Source: Alistipes sp.
GTDB taxonomy: Bacteria > Bacteroidota > Bacteroidia > Bacteroidales > Rikenellaceae
NCBI GenBank assembly: GCA_017398555.1
Contig: JAFQFV010000018.1
Coordinates: 1-53,284, forward strand
Direction of reading: 5' to 3'
DNA: 53,284 nucleotides
The translations under genes and the position numbers were made by a program. The notes beneath the pieces are model-generated. The model was not told the origin of the DNA. It made no database searches and was given only the letters and a program-made list of their open reading frames with translations. Below are positions 42,632 to 51,054 of the stretch, one piece after another; within the stretch, counting starts at the first letter, position 1, and every line of letters begins with the position of its first letter.

Positions 42632-43732
42632 CTATCGTCTGCCCTGACCGCCACCGTGGCTGCCTCCGGAGTAGTTGCCACCACCTGAGTAGCCACCTGA
42701 GTAGCTGCCTCTGCTTGAACTTGAGGAAGAGGATGATGAGCTGCGGAAGGAGTTGTTGTCGTTGCGCTGGTTAAATGAGCTGCCGACACGGGTTCCTGAT
42801 GAGTTGTAGGAGCCGCGAGAGCTGCTTCCTCCGCGATACTGACCGCTACCTGTAGCTGTTCCGCTCTCTCCGCGATACTGTGTTCTGCCGCTGCTGCTTA
42901 CCCCCTGCTGTGGATATGAAGGGCGGCTGCCACCACCATTTATATAAGATGGTCTGCCACCAGGGCGTGAACTATTCGGACGAACAGCAACACTTGGACG
43001 ATGTGGTCTTGAGCCACCGCCATAGTGAGGTGGATAGTAGTGGTGGTGATGGTGTGGAGGGACAAATCCCGGATGGTAAGGGTAACCACCCCAGCCAAAG
43101 CCCCAACTCCAACCCCAATATGGGTCGTACATGGCGCCGTAGCCCCAATCGTACCACGAGTAACGTGGGTAGCCGTACCACCAACTGTAAGATGGTCTTG
43201 TCCAACCGTAGTACCAGCTGTATGTAGGGACAACAACCGATGCACCCCAACTGCCGAACATAGAGGTTATATACTTAGGCTCAACCCATACCTGATCGCC
43301 AGAGACCATAATGTTGTAAAATGCAGGGTCATAGGCAGTTGCATACTGATAAGCATCAGTATATCGGTATGTGTAGTAGCTTGACGGCATCTTGTAGGAT
43401 GGCGAAGCAAAACCATACATACGACGAGCATAAGCACTCTGGTAGTCATCTGCCAGCACTGCATCGAAGGAGTTTGTGTACGGAATGGTTGCAGTTGTTC
43501 CGTTCAGCTCATTCTCGGCAGCAATAACTCTCGCCTCGGCGAGCTTCGACTCCCACAATGCCTGTCGAGCCTCTGCCTCGGCACGAGCCTTTGCAGCCGC
43601 TGCAATCTGCTGCTGCTTAATCTGAGAAGGGTTGTGCGCTGTATATAAATCGTCGCCCAAAACTGCCGAGTTAAAGGCGGCGCACCCACACATCAAAATC
43701 GGTGCGATAAGTGATAATATTAACTGTTTCAT
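42632..43732 (-). CDS. Low-complexity lipoprotein (Tyr/Trp-, His-, Ser/Gly/Arg-rich)
   Basis: A 366-residue lipoprotein with lipobox LMCGCAAF. A helical, Ala/Glu-rich part (about 35-70) and a region with IMVSGDQVWVEPKYI precede a remarkable stretch: about 165-235 is packed with W, Y, P and G (WWYGYPRYSWYDWGYG), then HHHHHYYPPHYGGG, then about 130 residues rich in Ser, Gly, Arg and Asn with a run of ten serines and a GGQGRR end. The low-complexity half suggests an extended, surface or matrix-like structure. It is probably transcribed with the FadL-like gene. Confidence 0.75.
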   Translation of the reverse strand: MKQLILSLIAPILMCGCAAFNSAVLGDDLYTAHNPSQIKQQQIAAAAKARAEAEARQALWESKLAEARVIAAENELNGTTATIPYTNSFDAVLADDYQSAYARRMYGFASPSYKMPSSYYTYRYTDAYQYATAYDPAFYNIMVSGDQVWVEPKYITSMFGSWGASVVVPTYSWYYGWTRPSYSWWYGYPRYSWYDWGYGAMYDPYWGWSWGFGWGGYPYHPGFVPPHHHHHYYPPHYGGGSRPHRPSVAVRPNSSRPGGRPSYINGGGSRPSYPQQGVSSSGRTQYRGESGTATGSGQYRGGSSSRGSYNSSGTRVGSSFNQRNDNNSFRSSSSSSSSSSRGSYSGGYSGGGNYSGGSHGGGQGRR

Positions 43733-43789
43733 ACTCTTACTTTTTTTAGTTTAACGCTAAAAGGTGTAAAAATCGTGCCTAATTTTAGG

Positions 43790-43797
43790 CAAATATA
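43790..43797 (-). promoter_or_regulatory. Promoter -7 box of the low-complexity lipoprotein/FadL operon
   Basis: TATATTTG on the minus strand. The predicted leader is about 50 bases and begins with a small palindrome, GCCTAAAATTAGGC (43777-43790). Confidence 0.6.
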
Positions 43798-43862
43798 CAA
43801 AATAACTATGATTTTTATCGAAAAAATAGGGTCAGTCGCCTTAAATGGCGGGTGAAACGCAT

Positions 43863-43897
43863 AAAAAAAAGAGCTCGGCACATTGTACCGAACTCTT
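43863..43897 (-). terminator. Terminator of the rubrerythrin gene
   Basis: On the minus strand GAGTTCGG pairs with CCGAGCTC around a short loop, then an eight-base T tract. One G-T pair. Confidence 0.8.
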
Positions 43898-43920
43898 GTT
43901 ATTGGGGTTGATGGCTACTA

Positions 43921-44457
43921 TTAGTAGTTCTCAGCCTTAATCTCGAAGTATGCCTGTGGGTGTGCACAGATAGGGCAGAGCTCCGGAGCCTGCTTGCCAA
44001 CTACGATGTGACCGCAGTTTGAGCACTGCCAGATCATATCGCCCTCGCGTGAGAATACAAGGCCACCCTCAACGTTTGCCAGAAGCTTGAGGTAGCGCTC
44101 CTCGTGCTCCTTCTCAATCTTTGCTACGCCCTCGAAGAGTGCTGCAATCTCAACAAAACCCTCCTCACGAGCCTCCTTAGCGAAGGTTGCGTACATATCG
44201 GTCCACTCGTAGTTCTCGCCCTCAGCTGCAGCCTTGAGGTTTGCTGCTGTATCGCTGATACCGTTGAGGAGCTTGAACCAAATCTTAGCGTGCTCCTTCT
44301 CATTGTTTGCAGTCTCCTCAAAGAGCTTTGCAATCTGAACATAACCCTCCTTCTTAGCCTTTGATGCGAAGTAGGTGTACTTATTACGAGCCTGGCTCTC
44401 GCCTGCAAATGCGGTCCACAGATTCTGCTCTGTGCGTGATCCCTTCAAATCTTTCAT
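43921..44457 (-). CDS. Rubrerythrin
   Basis: A 178-residue non-haem diiron peroxidase of anaerobes. The ferritin-like domain (about 5-135) has the two iron-binding glutamate sets [53 protein letters not shown]. The rubredoxin-like domain has CSNCGHI and CPICAHPQ, giving four Cys ligands. It reduces hydrogen peroxide with electrons from rubredoxin or NADH-linked partners. The start at 44457 is the family start; an upstream ATG at 44514 lies beyond the promoter box. Divergent from trxB, both being oxidative-defence genes. Confidence 0.95.
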   Translation of the reverse strand: MKDLKGSRTEQNLWTAFAGESQARNKYTYFASKAKKEGYVQIAKLFEETANNEKEHAKIWFKLLNGISDTAANLKAAAEGENYEWTDMYATFAKEAREEGFVEIAALFEGVAKIEKEHEERYLKLLANVEGGLVFSREGDMIWQCSNCGHIVVGKQAPELCPICAHPQAYFEIKAENY

Positions 44458-44500
44458 AGTGTTATACAAGTTTAAGTGAATTATTGTCTGTTTGCTACAA

Positions 44501-44531
44501 CAAAGGTACAACAAAAATTGAAATTGTCAAA
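44501..44531 (-). promoter_or_regulatory. Promoter of the rubrerythrin gene
   Basis: Minus-strand TTTG (44531-44528), 19 bases, TACCTTTG (44508-44501): a full consensus match. Leader about 38 bases. Confidence 0.75.
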
Positions 44532-44576
44532 TATTTATTTTCTATAGTTTCATAAGTAAAAACTATTCTGTAAATG

Positions 44577-44607
44577 TTGTGCGAACGGTTAAAAATCACT
44601 ACTTTTG
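44577..44607 (+). promoter_or_regulatory. Promoter of the trxB operon
   Basis: TTG (44577-44579), 20 bases, TACTTTTG (44600-44607). Leader about 50 bases. Confidence 0.65.
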
Positions 44608-44664
44608 TCCAAAAGAAACGACAATAAAATTTATACTAATTTATAGAACATACCTTATCATACT

Positions 44665-45591
44665 ATGGAAAGCGTAAAATGTCTTATCATCGGTAGTGGC
44701 CCTGCGGGTTTCACTGCTGCAATTTATGCGGCGCGCGCGTCGCTCTCTCCGGTGCTCTACGAGGGTATTGAGCCTGGTGGTCAGCTGACAACAACAACTG
44801 AGATTGAGAACTTCCCCGGCTATCCGGAGGGTATTACCGGAACAGCGATGATGGATGATCTTCGTCGTCAGGCAAAGCGCTTCGGAACAGATGTTCGCAC
44901 AGGTATTGTTGGTAATATCGACACTACAAAGCGCCCATTTGTTGTTACTGTTGATAATGGTGATGTTATTGAGGCACAGACTATTATCATCGCTACAGGT
45001 GCATCTGCAAAGTATCTTGGTCTGCCATCTGAGCAGAAGTTCAAGGGTATGGGCGTGAGTGCTTGCGCTACTTGTGACGGTTTCTTCTACCGCAAGCAGG
45101 ATGTGGCTGTTGTCGGTGGTGGTGATACAGCTTGTGAGGAGGCTACATACCTCGCATCGCTCTGCCGTCAGGTCTATCTGATTGTTCGTAAGCCATTCCT
45201 TCGTGCATCAAAGGCTATGCAGGAGCGTGTATTCAACACCCCTAACATCAAGGTTCTCTTTGAGCACAATACAGCCGAGGTGCTTGGTGATGAGGATGGT
45301 GTAACAGGTGTGCGTCTGCGTAAGAGTGACGGCGAGGAGTATGAGATTCCGCTCTCAGGATTCTTCCTTGCTATCGGTCACCATCCAAATACAGAGCTTG
45401 TTGCAGGCAAGCTCGCGCTGGATGAGAATGGTTATATCGTGACCGTTGCAGGTACATCGAAGACCTCTTGTGAGGGTATCTTTGCCGCAGGAGATGTTTG
45501 CGATCCGCACTACCGTCAGGCTATTGTTGCTGCCGGTTCGGGTTGTATTGCAGCACTCGATGCAGAGCGTTTTATTCAGGCACATAAGTAA
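44665..45591 (+). CDS. trxB: Thioredoxin reductase
   Basis: A 308-residue FAD/NADPH flavoenzyme that keeps thioredoxin reduced. Motifs: FAD-binding GSGPAG at residues 11-16, redox-active pair C134/C137 in ACATCDGFFY, NADPH-binding VVGGGDTACEEA, and C-terminal FAD contact GIFAAGDVCDPHYRQAIVAAGSG. Normal length. It is the first gene of an operon and its stop codon shares a base with the rnz start (TAATG). Confidence 0.95.
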   Translation: MESVKCLIIGSGPAGFTAAIYAARASLSPVLYEGIEPGGQLTTTTEIENFPGYPEGITGTAMMDDLRRQAKRFGTDVRTGIVGNIDTTKRPFVVTVDNGDVIEAQTIIIATGASAKYLGLPSEQKFKGMGVSACATCDGFFYRKQDVAVVGGGDTACEEATYLASLCRQVYLIVRKPFLRASKAMQERVFNTPNIKVLFEHNTAEVLGDEDGVTGVRLRKSDGEEYEIPLSGFFLAIGHHPNTELVAGKLALDENGYIVTVAGTSKTSCEGIFAAGDVCDPHYRQAIVAAGSGCIAALDAERFIQAHK

Positions 45592-46499
45592 TGATTAAGG
45601 TAACTGTCCTGGGTCGAGCCTCGGCGAAGCCGACAGTTACAAGCCACCCTTCGGCCCAGATAGTAAATGTCAATGAGCAGTACTATCTGGTCGATGCGGG
45701 GGAGGGTACGCAGCAGCAGATGTTCCGCAGAGGAATAAATCCGCTCAAGCTGCGTGCTGTATTTATATCGCATCTGCACGGAGATCACGTCTTCGGACTA
45801 TTCCCGATGCTCTCGACAATGGGGCTGTGTGGTCGTCAGACGCCACTTAAGGTCTTTGCGCCGCGCCCATTTGGGGAGATGTTGGAGTTTCATCTCAAAT
45901 ATTTTGATGAGGCTCTGCCTTATGAGGTGGAGTGGGTCGAGGTAGATACGACAAAGCACTGCTGCATCTTCGAGAATCGCACCCTTGAGGTGTGGACTAT
46001 CCCGCTTAGGCATAAGATACCGTGTGCAGGCTTTCTGTTCAAGGAGAAGATGCCGGAGCTGAATGTTCACAAGTTCAAAATCGAGAAATATTCGCTCTCG
46101 ATAGCGCAGATTGTTGCGGCAAAGCGCGGTGAGGATGTTGTGCTTGAGGATGGAACGGTGGTCAAAAATAGCGAGCTGACCTATCTGCCTTTTGAGCCGA
46201 GGAGCTACGCATATCTCTCGGATACATCACGTTCGGCAATGGCTGCAAAGAGGGTGAAGGGTGTGAGTCTGCTCTATCATGAGGCGACATATACCAAAGA
46301 GTTTGCCAAGGATGCCAAGGCGCGAGGTCACTCTACGGCGGCAGATGCAGCGGCGGTAGCTGTGGCGGCAGAGGCGGAGCGACTGATTATCGGACACTTC
46401 TCATCGCGTTACAAGTCGCCGGAGGTGCTGCTGGCAGAGGCGAAGGAGATTTTTGAGAATACACAACTTGCCGAGGAGGGCGAAACATATACCGTATGA
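45591..46499 (+). CDS. rnz: Ribonuclease Z
   Basis: A 302-residue metallo-beta-lactamase-fold endonuclease that trims tRNA 3-prime ends. The zinc motif SHLHGDHVFGLF gives H61, H63, D65 and H66; further ligands are in YHEATYTKEFAKDAKARGHST and IIGHFSSRY, and the FEPRSYAYLSDTS segment is typical of the short RNase Z form. It overlaps trxB by one base and the next gene by four. Confidence 0.93.
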   Translation: MIKVTVLGRASAKPTVTSHPSAQIVNVNEQYYLVDAGEGTQQQMFRRGINPLKLRAVFISHLHGDHVFGLFPMLSTMGLCGRQTPLKVFAPRPFGEMLEFHLKYFDEALPYEVEWVEVDTTKHCCIFENRTLEVWTIPLRHKIPCAGFLFKEKMPELNVHKFKIEKYSLSIAQIVAAKRGEDVVLEDGTVVKNSELTYLPFEPRSYAYLSDTSRSAMAAKRVKGVSLLYHEATYTKEFAKDAKARGHSTAADAAAVAVAAEAERLIIGHFSSRYKSPEVLLAEAKEIFENTQLAEEGETYTV

Positions 46500-47227
46500 T
46501 AACAAAGGCCGAAATACAATCTATTCGCGCTCTTGCCGATAAGCGAGGCAGAGTGGAGCAGGGGGCATTTATTGCCGAGGGGGAGAAGCTGGTTGCCGAG
46601 CTGCTCTCGTCGCATCTTGCTGTGCGTAAGGTATATACCACAAAGCCTCTCTTTGCGGGTGCGGAGGTGATTGCCGAGCGTGATATGGAGCGAATTTCGC
46701 AGCTCAAGAGTTCAAACAGCACCCTTGCGGTTGTGGAGACTCCTCACCATAAACTATCCGATGCAGAGCCTGCCAAGAGTTTGGTGCTCGCCCTTGACCG
46801 TGTGCAGAACCCCGGTAATTTGGGAACGATAATTCGCCTTGCCGATTGGTTTGGCATTACGGATATTGTCTGCTCGGCAGATAGTGCCGACTGCTTCAAC
46901 CCGAAGGTTATTCAGGCGACAATGGGGGCGATAATTCGTGTAAGAGTTCACTATACAGACTTGCCGCAATGGCTTGAGAGTCAGCGAAGTAGAGGTGTGA
47001 GTATCTACGGCACATTCCTCGATGGACAGAATATATATAAGGCTGAGAAGGGTAGCTGCGGCGTGATTGTTATGGGTAATGAGGGGCAGGGGATTAGTCC
47101 TGAGTGCGAGAAGAGCGTGACACGCCGCCTCTATATTCCGCCATATCCGACAGATAACCCGGGCTCGGAGTCGCTGAACGTGGCGATAGCCACAGCCATA
47201 ACCTGTTCGGAGTTTAGAAGAGAGTAA
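46496..47227 (+). CDS. SpoU-family RNA 2-prime-O-methyltransferase
   Basis: A 243-residue SAM-dependent RNA methylase. An N-terminal substrate domain (about 1-85: ITKAEIQSIRALADKRGRVEQGAFIAEGEKLV) precedes the knotted domain with motif 1 VQNPGNLGTIIRLADWFGI, motif 2 IVMGNEGQGIS and motif 3 IPPYPTDNPGSESLNVAIATAI. It is closest in plan to the RlmB-like/TsnR group of rRNA methylases; the target base is unknown. It is separate from the TrmH-like enzyme at 7376-8062. Confidence 0.9.
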   Translation: MITKAEIQSIRALADKRGRVEQGAFIAEGEKLVAELLSSHLAVRKVYTTKPLFAGAEVIAERDMERISQLKSSNSTLAVVETPHHKLSDAEPAKSLVLALDRVQNPGNLGTIIRLADWFGITDIVCSADSADCFNPKVIQATMGAIIRVRVHYTDLPQWLESQRSRGVSIYGTFLDGQNIYKAEKGSCGVIVMGNEGQGISPECEKSVTRRLYIPPYPTDNPGSESLNVAIATAITCSEFRRE

Positions 47228-47231
47228 CACT

Positions 47232-49628
47232 ATGAGCAAAATACTTGAGGGACTTAATCCGGCTCAGAGAGAGGCGGTGATAAACTATACTACCCCATCG
47301 CTGATTATTGCCGGTGCGGGGTCGGGAAAGACGCGTGTACTCACCTCGCGCATCGCCTATATGTTGGAGCAGGGTGTGCAGCCTGAGAATATTCTGGCGC
47401 TGACATTTACCAAGAAGGCGGCAAATGAGATGCGTGAGCGTATCGAGGCTATGGTCGGCAGGGCTTCGCGTCGTATCCCTATGGGTACTTTTCACTCGAT
47501 TTTTGCCCGTATCTTGCGCGACAATGCCGAGGCGATAGGCTACAAGCGAGAGTTTACAATCTACGAGACCACAGATTCGCGCAATCTTATCAAGACCATC
47601 ATCAAGGAGCGCAATCTGGATGAGGATAAATATAAACCAAATGCCGTTCATTCGCGTATCTCGACGGCAAAAAACAGCCTTATAACTCCTGGTGCTTATG
47701 CGGCAAATGCAGCTCTTACGGGTGATGACCGCAGTCGTCAGATGCCTGAGTTTTCTAATATCTACATCGAGTATTGCCGTCGTTGTAAGCACAATAACGC
47801 GATGGATTTTGACGATCTGCTGCTGCAGACAAATATTCTGCTCAGGGATTGTCCAGTGGTACTTGCGGCATATCAAAATCTGTTTCAGTATATTCTGGTC
47901 GATGAGTATCAGGATACAAACTACGCTCAGTATCTGATTGTTCGCCGTCTGTCACAGCTCCACAACAGAGTCTGCGTGGTGGGTGATGATGCGCAGAGTA
48001 TCTATTCGTTCCGCGGTGCGAAGATTGAGAACATTCTCAACTTCCGTCGCGACTACCCTATGGCGCAGATATTCAAGCTCGAGCAGAACTACCGCTCGAC
48101 GCAGACTATTGTCGATGCTGCCAATTCGGTCATCAAGCACAATGCCCGTCAGATGCAGAAGCAGTGCTTCTCGGCGGGCGATCAGGGCGAGAAAATCCGT
48201 ATCTTCAAGGCCTATACCGACCGTGAGGAGGCTGAACTCGTTGTTACTGACCTTCGTGACCGCGTGCGTGAGGGTGGCGATGAGTGGCAGGATGCAGCAG
48301 TGCTCTATCGTACTAATAATCAGTCACTTGTCCTTGAGGATGCACTGCGTCGCAAGGGTATTCCATATAAGATTTACAAGGGTAACTCCTTCTATGACCA
48401 TAAGGAGATTAAGGATTTGCTCGGTTATATCCGTTTGGTAATCAATCCGAAGGATGACGAGGCCTTCAAGCGAGTTATCAACACCCCTGCTCGTGGTATT
48501 GGCGAGACGACTGTTGAGCGTATTGCAGCCATCGCTACATCAAAGAGTTGCTCGATGTGGGAGGCGATAGATACCCTTGTGCAGCAACCGCCGGCAGATA
48601 GTGTCGAGAAGGCGATAGTGAAAAAGGTGACAGACTTTGTCTCGTTTATTCGTACCGTAGCCCTTGAGCGTGAGCAGAAGAGCATCTACGACTTTGGTAT
48701 GGAGGTGGCGACACGTTCGGGGTTGCTCACATCGTATCGTGCGACGAACACCCCTGAGGCACAGTCGGCAATCGGCAATATTGAGGAGTTGCTCAATACG
48801 ATGCAGGAGTACACAGAGCGTACCGAGGCGGAGATTCGTGCAGGGGAGCGCGAGGAGTTTGACCTGCCGACCGTTGAGGAGTGGCTTCAAAATGTGATGC
48901 TGATGACCGATATGGATAACGAGGACCCTGAGAGTAATAATAAGGTTACGTTGATGACGGTGCACTCGGCAAAGGGTCTGGAGTACAAGTATGTATATAT
49001 TGTTGGTTGTGAGGAGAATCTCTTCCCGTCGATGATGGCGCTTGAGAGTGTTGATGGTCTTGAGGAGGAGCGTCGATTGTTCTACGTTGCCCTTACTCGC
49101 GCCAAGACGTTGGCAACACTCTCCTGTGCAGATATGCGTTTCCGTTGGGGTCAGATGAACTTTTCGACTCCGAGCCGCTTCCTTACGGAGATTGATGCAA
49201 AATATGTTGAGAGTGACTTCGATTTGCGTGCGACACGTCGCAATCGTGAGCTTAATATGGATGATGAGGGCGAGGATGCTATAACCGTTATGCGTCGCAG
49301 GTATGATGTTCGCCATCAGGAGCAGAAGCGTGCGGCGGCTGGTGGTAACTTCACTTCGCGTCAATCAACCCCGGCACCAAAACCGCAACCGGCACAGCCG
49401 ACATACAATGTCGATAGGCTCAAGAGGGTGGTAACAACCCCTGCAGCAACAACCACAGCGGCTGCATGTGCATACTCTGTAGGTCAGCGTGTGTCACATC
49501 CGAAGTTCGGAAATGGTAAGATTGTAACTATCGAGGCACTTGCCACAGACCATAAACTTGTTGTGGAGTTTGATGCCTTCGGCTCAAAGACTCTGCTTGC
49601 AAAATTGGCTAAATTAACCGTACTATGA
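47232..49628 (+). CDS. UvrD/PcrA-like superfamily 1 DNA helicase
   Basis: A 798-residue 3-prime to 5-prime helicase. Motifs: Q motif LNPAQREAV, Walker A IAGAGSGKTRVL, Ia LTFTKKAANEM, II VDEYQDTN, III VGDDAQSIYSFRGA, IV LEQNYRST, V VTLMTVHSAKGLEYKYV and VI RRLFYVALTRAK. After a Pro/Ala-rich linker the C terminus (about 740-798) has a small domain, GQRVSHPKFGNGKIVTIE, typical of PcrA, thought to contact RNA polymerase. Starts four bases after the methylase gene. Function in repair and replication is by homology. Confidence 0.94.
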   Translation: MSKILEGLNPAQREAVINYTTPSLIIAGAGSGKTRVLTSRIAYMLEQGVQPENILALTFTKKAANEMRERIEAMVGRASRRIPMGTFHSIFARILRDNAEAIGYKREFTIYETTDSRNLIKTIIKERNLDEDKYKPNAVHSRISTAKNSLITPGAYAANAALTGDDRSRQMPEFSNIYIEYCRRCKHNNAMDFDDLLLQTNILLRDCPVVLAAYQNLFQYILVDEYQDTNYAQYLIVRRLSQLHNRVCVVGDDAQSIYSFRGAKIENILNFRRDYPMAQIFKLEQNYRSTQTIVDAANSVIKHNARQMQKQCFSAGDQGEKIRIFKAYTDREEAELVVTDLRDRVREGGDEWQDAAVLYRTNNQSLVLEDALRRKGIPYKIYKGNSFYDHKEIKDLLGYIRLVINPKDDEAFKRVINTPARGIGETTVERIAAIATSKSCSMWEAIDTLVQQPPADSVEKAIVKKVTDFVSFIRTVALEREQKSIYDFGMEVATRSGLLTSYRATNTPEAQSAIGNIEELLNTMQEYTERTEAEIRAGEREEFDLPTVEEWLQNVMLMTDMDNEDPESNNKVTLMTVHSAKGLEYKYVYIVGCEENLFPSMMALESVDGLEEERRLFYVALTRAKTLATLSCADMRFRWGQMNFSTPSRFLTEIDAKYVESDFDLRATRRNRELNMDDEGEDAITVMRRRYDVRHQEQKRAAAGGNFTSRQSTPAPKPQPAQPTYNVDRLKRVVTTPAATTTAAACAYSVGQRVSHPKFGNGKIVTIEALATDHKLVVEFDAFGSKTLLAKLAKLTVL

Positions 49629-50539
49629 CCCCGCTTGTCTCGGTCTGTATGACCACCTATAACCACGAGAAGTATATCTCACAGGCGATAGAGAGTGTGC
49701 TCGGTCAGCGAACAACATTCGCTGTTGAGGTGGTTGTGGGGGAGGATTGTAGCACAGACTCGACCCTTGCTATCTGCCGAAAGTATGAGGAGCAGTACCC
49801 CGACCGCGTGCGTGTTGTGGCGTCAGAGAGCAATATTGGTATGCACCGTAACTATCGCCGAACTATTGAGGCGTGCCGAGGTAAGTATATCGCAATGCTC
49901 GATGGCGACGATTGGTTTTCGGATATGGATAAGCTGCAAATTCAGGTCGAGCAGCTCGAAAAAAGTGGCGCAGCGATGTGTTATACCCGCTCGGAGCGTC
50001 GTGGGGAGGATGGCAGTAGCGTAATCTACCCTGAGGGTCGCCTGCACACATCTTTTGAGGATATGTTGCGCCTCAATACGGCCGAAAATTGTACGACCGT
50101 AGCCCTTAAGGAGCGGATTTTGGAGTACTATGCCGAGGTTGAGCCTCAGACAAAGGGGTGGCTGACTGATGACCTTCCGATGTGGTTGTGGTTTTCGGCT
50201 ACACAACAAATTGTGGCGATTGACCGAGTAACAGCGGTACATCGTGTGCTCACAACAAGTGTCAGCCATAGCCATAAGTGGCAGAAACAGCTCGACTTCT
50301 GCTACTCGCTCGATAGTATAATGCTCTGGTTTGATGAGCGTTACAATAACCGACATCTGCAAAAGTTCCTTGCTCGCCGCCGCCAAAATCGCGCCCTATG
50401 GCTGCTCTCCTACCACGGCTCGGTCGGCAAATATCTCAACCTTTGGTGGAGCACCTGCCGCGAAAATCCACACCTTATATTTAATATAGCACCTTACGGC
50501 CTGCTCGCCAAAAAACTCCTCTGGCGTATGTGGAGGTAG
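49625..50539 (+). CDS. Family 2 glycosyltransferase
   Basis: A 304-residue GT2 enzyme. The N-terminal GT-A domain has VSVCMTTYNHEKYISQAIESVL, VVVGEDCSTDST and the metal-binding IAMLDGDDWFSD; WLTDDLPMWLW near residue 180 likely carries the catalytic base. No membrane segment is obvious. The donor and acceptor are unknown; the family makes surface polysaccharides. Overlap of four bases with the helicase gene ties it to the repair/RNA operon, an unusual partner. Followed by the operon terminator. Confidence 0.88.
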   Translation: MTPLVSVCMTTYNHEKYISQAIESVLGQRTTFAVEVVVGEDCSTDSTLAICRKYEEQYPDRVRVVASESNIGMHRNYRRTIEACRGKYIAMLDGDDWFSDMDKLQIQVEQLEKSGAAMCYTRSERRGEDGSSVIYPEGRLHTSFEDMLRLNTAENCTTVALKERILEYYAEVEPQTKGWLTDDLPMWLWFSATQQIVAIDRVTAVHRVLTTSVSHSHKWQKQLDFCYSLDSIMLWFDERYNNRHLQKFLARRRQNRALWLLSYHGSVGKYLNLWWSTCRENPHLIFNIAPYGLLAKKLLWRMWR

Positions 50540-50564
50540 GTCGCTCTAAAAATTGAATATTTTT

Positions 50565-50594
50565 CCTCTAACTCTGTTAGAGGAATTATTTTTT
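50565..50594 (+). terminator. Terminator of the trxB operon
   Basis: Stem CCTCTAAC/GTTAGAGG, loop TCT, then ATTATTTTTT. Confidence 0.82.
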
Positions 50595-50597
50595 AAT

Positions 50598-50663
50598 CTA
50601 AAAATTTAGTAGAAAATTTTGTATATCTAAATTTTTAGTAGTAGTTTTGTACTAAACTTTTAG
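50598..50663 (+). promoter_or_regulatory. Three operator-like dyads around the blaI-type promoter
   Basis: Dyads CTAAAAATTTAG (50598-50609), CTAAATTTTTAG (50627-50638) and CTAAACTTTTAG (50652-50663) share the form CTAAAnnTTTAG or CTAAAnnTTTTAG, spaced 29 and 25 bases centre to centre. The first lies upstream of the -33 element, the second in the promoter spacer, the third over or after the transcription start. BlaI/MecI repressors bind such AT-rich dyads as dimers, so autoregulation is likely. Confidence 0.65.
50618..50649 (+). promoter_or_regulatory. Promoter of the blaI-M56 operon
   Basis: TTTG (50618-50621), 20 bases, TAGTTTTG (50642-50649): a full consensus match, embedded among the three dyads. 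Confidence 0.75.
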
Positions 50664-50675
50664 ATGATAGCTATT

Positions 50676-51053
50676 ATGAGTAGTAATTTACAGACACTTA
50701 CACGTGGCGAGGAGGAGGTGATGCAGATTCTCTGGCAGTTAGAGCAGGCGACGGTCGCTCAGATTATAGAGTTATTACCGGAGCCGAAGCCCAAATATAC
50801 AACCGTGGCAACCTTTATCAAGATTTTGGAGAACAAAGGTTTTGTGGGGCACAATGTTGAGGGGCGTTCACACTCATATTTTCCGACAGTTGCAAAGGAT
50901 GAATATGCTGCAGGCGTGGCCAAGTCGTTGCTTGCGAGTTACTTCAATGGCTCGTTGTCGCAGATGGTATCGTTCTTCGGAGAGAAGGAGGATATATCTG
51001 TCGGCGAGATGGATGAGATACTTGAGATTGTTGAGCAGATAAAGGGTAGATAG
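50676..51053 (+). CDS. BlaI/MecI/CopY-family transcriptional repressor
   Basis: A 125-residue winged-helix repressor. The DNA-binding part (about 1-75) has LTRGEEEVMQILWQLEQATVAQII, KYTTVATFIKILENKGFVGHNVEGRSHSYFPTV; the C-terminal helices form the dimer interface and include the usual cleavage region. The partner M56 protein next to it is expected to trigger its inactivation, as with BlaR1-BlaI. ATG 50676 gives a leader of about 20 bases; an in-frame ATG at 50664 directly abuts the third operator. Confidence 0.92.
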   Translation: MSSNLQTLTRGEEEVMQILWQLEQATVAQIIELLPEPKPKYTTVATFIKILENKGFVGHNVEGRSHSYFPTVAKDEYAAGVAKSLLASYFNGSLSQMVSFFGEKEDISVGEMDEILEIVEQIKGR

Positions 51054-51054
51054 T

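Noticed and set aside
48540-49364. A 274-codon open frame antisense to the UvrD-like helicase
   Set aside because: Shadow of a well-supported gene; no recognisable protein features.
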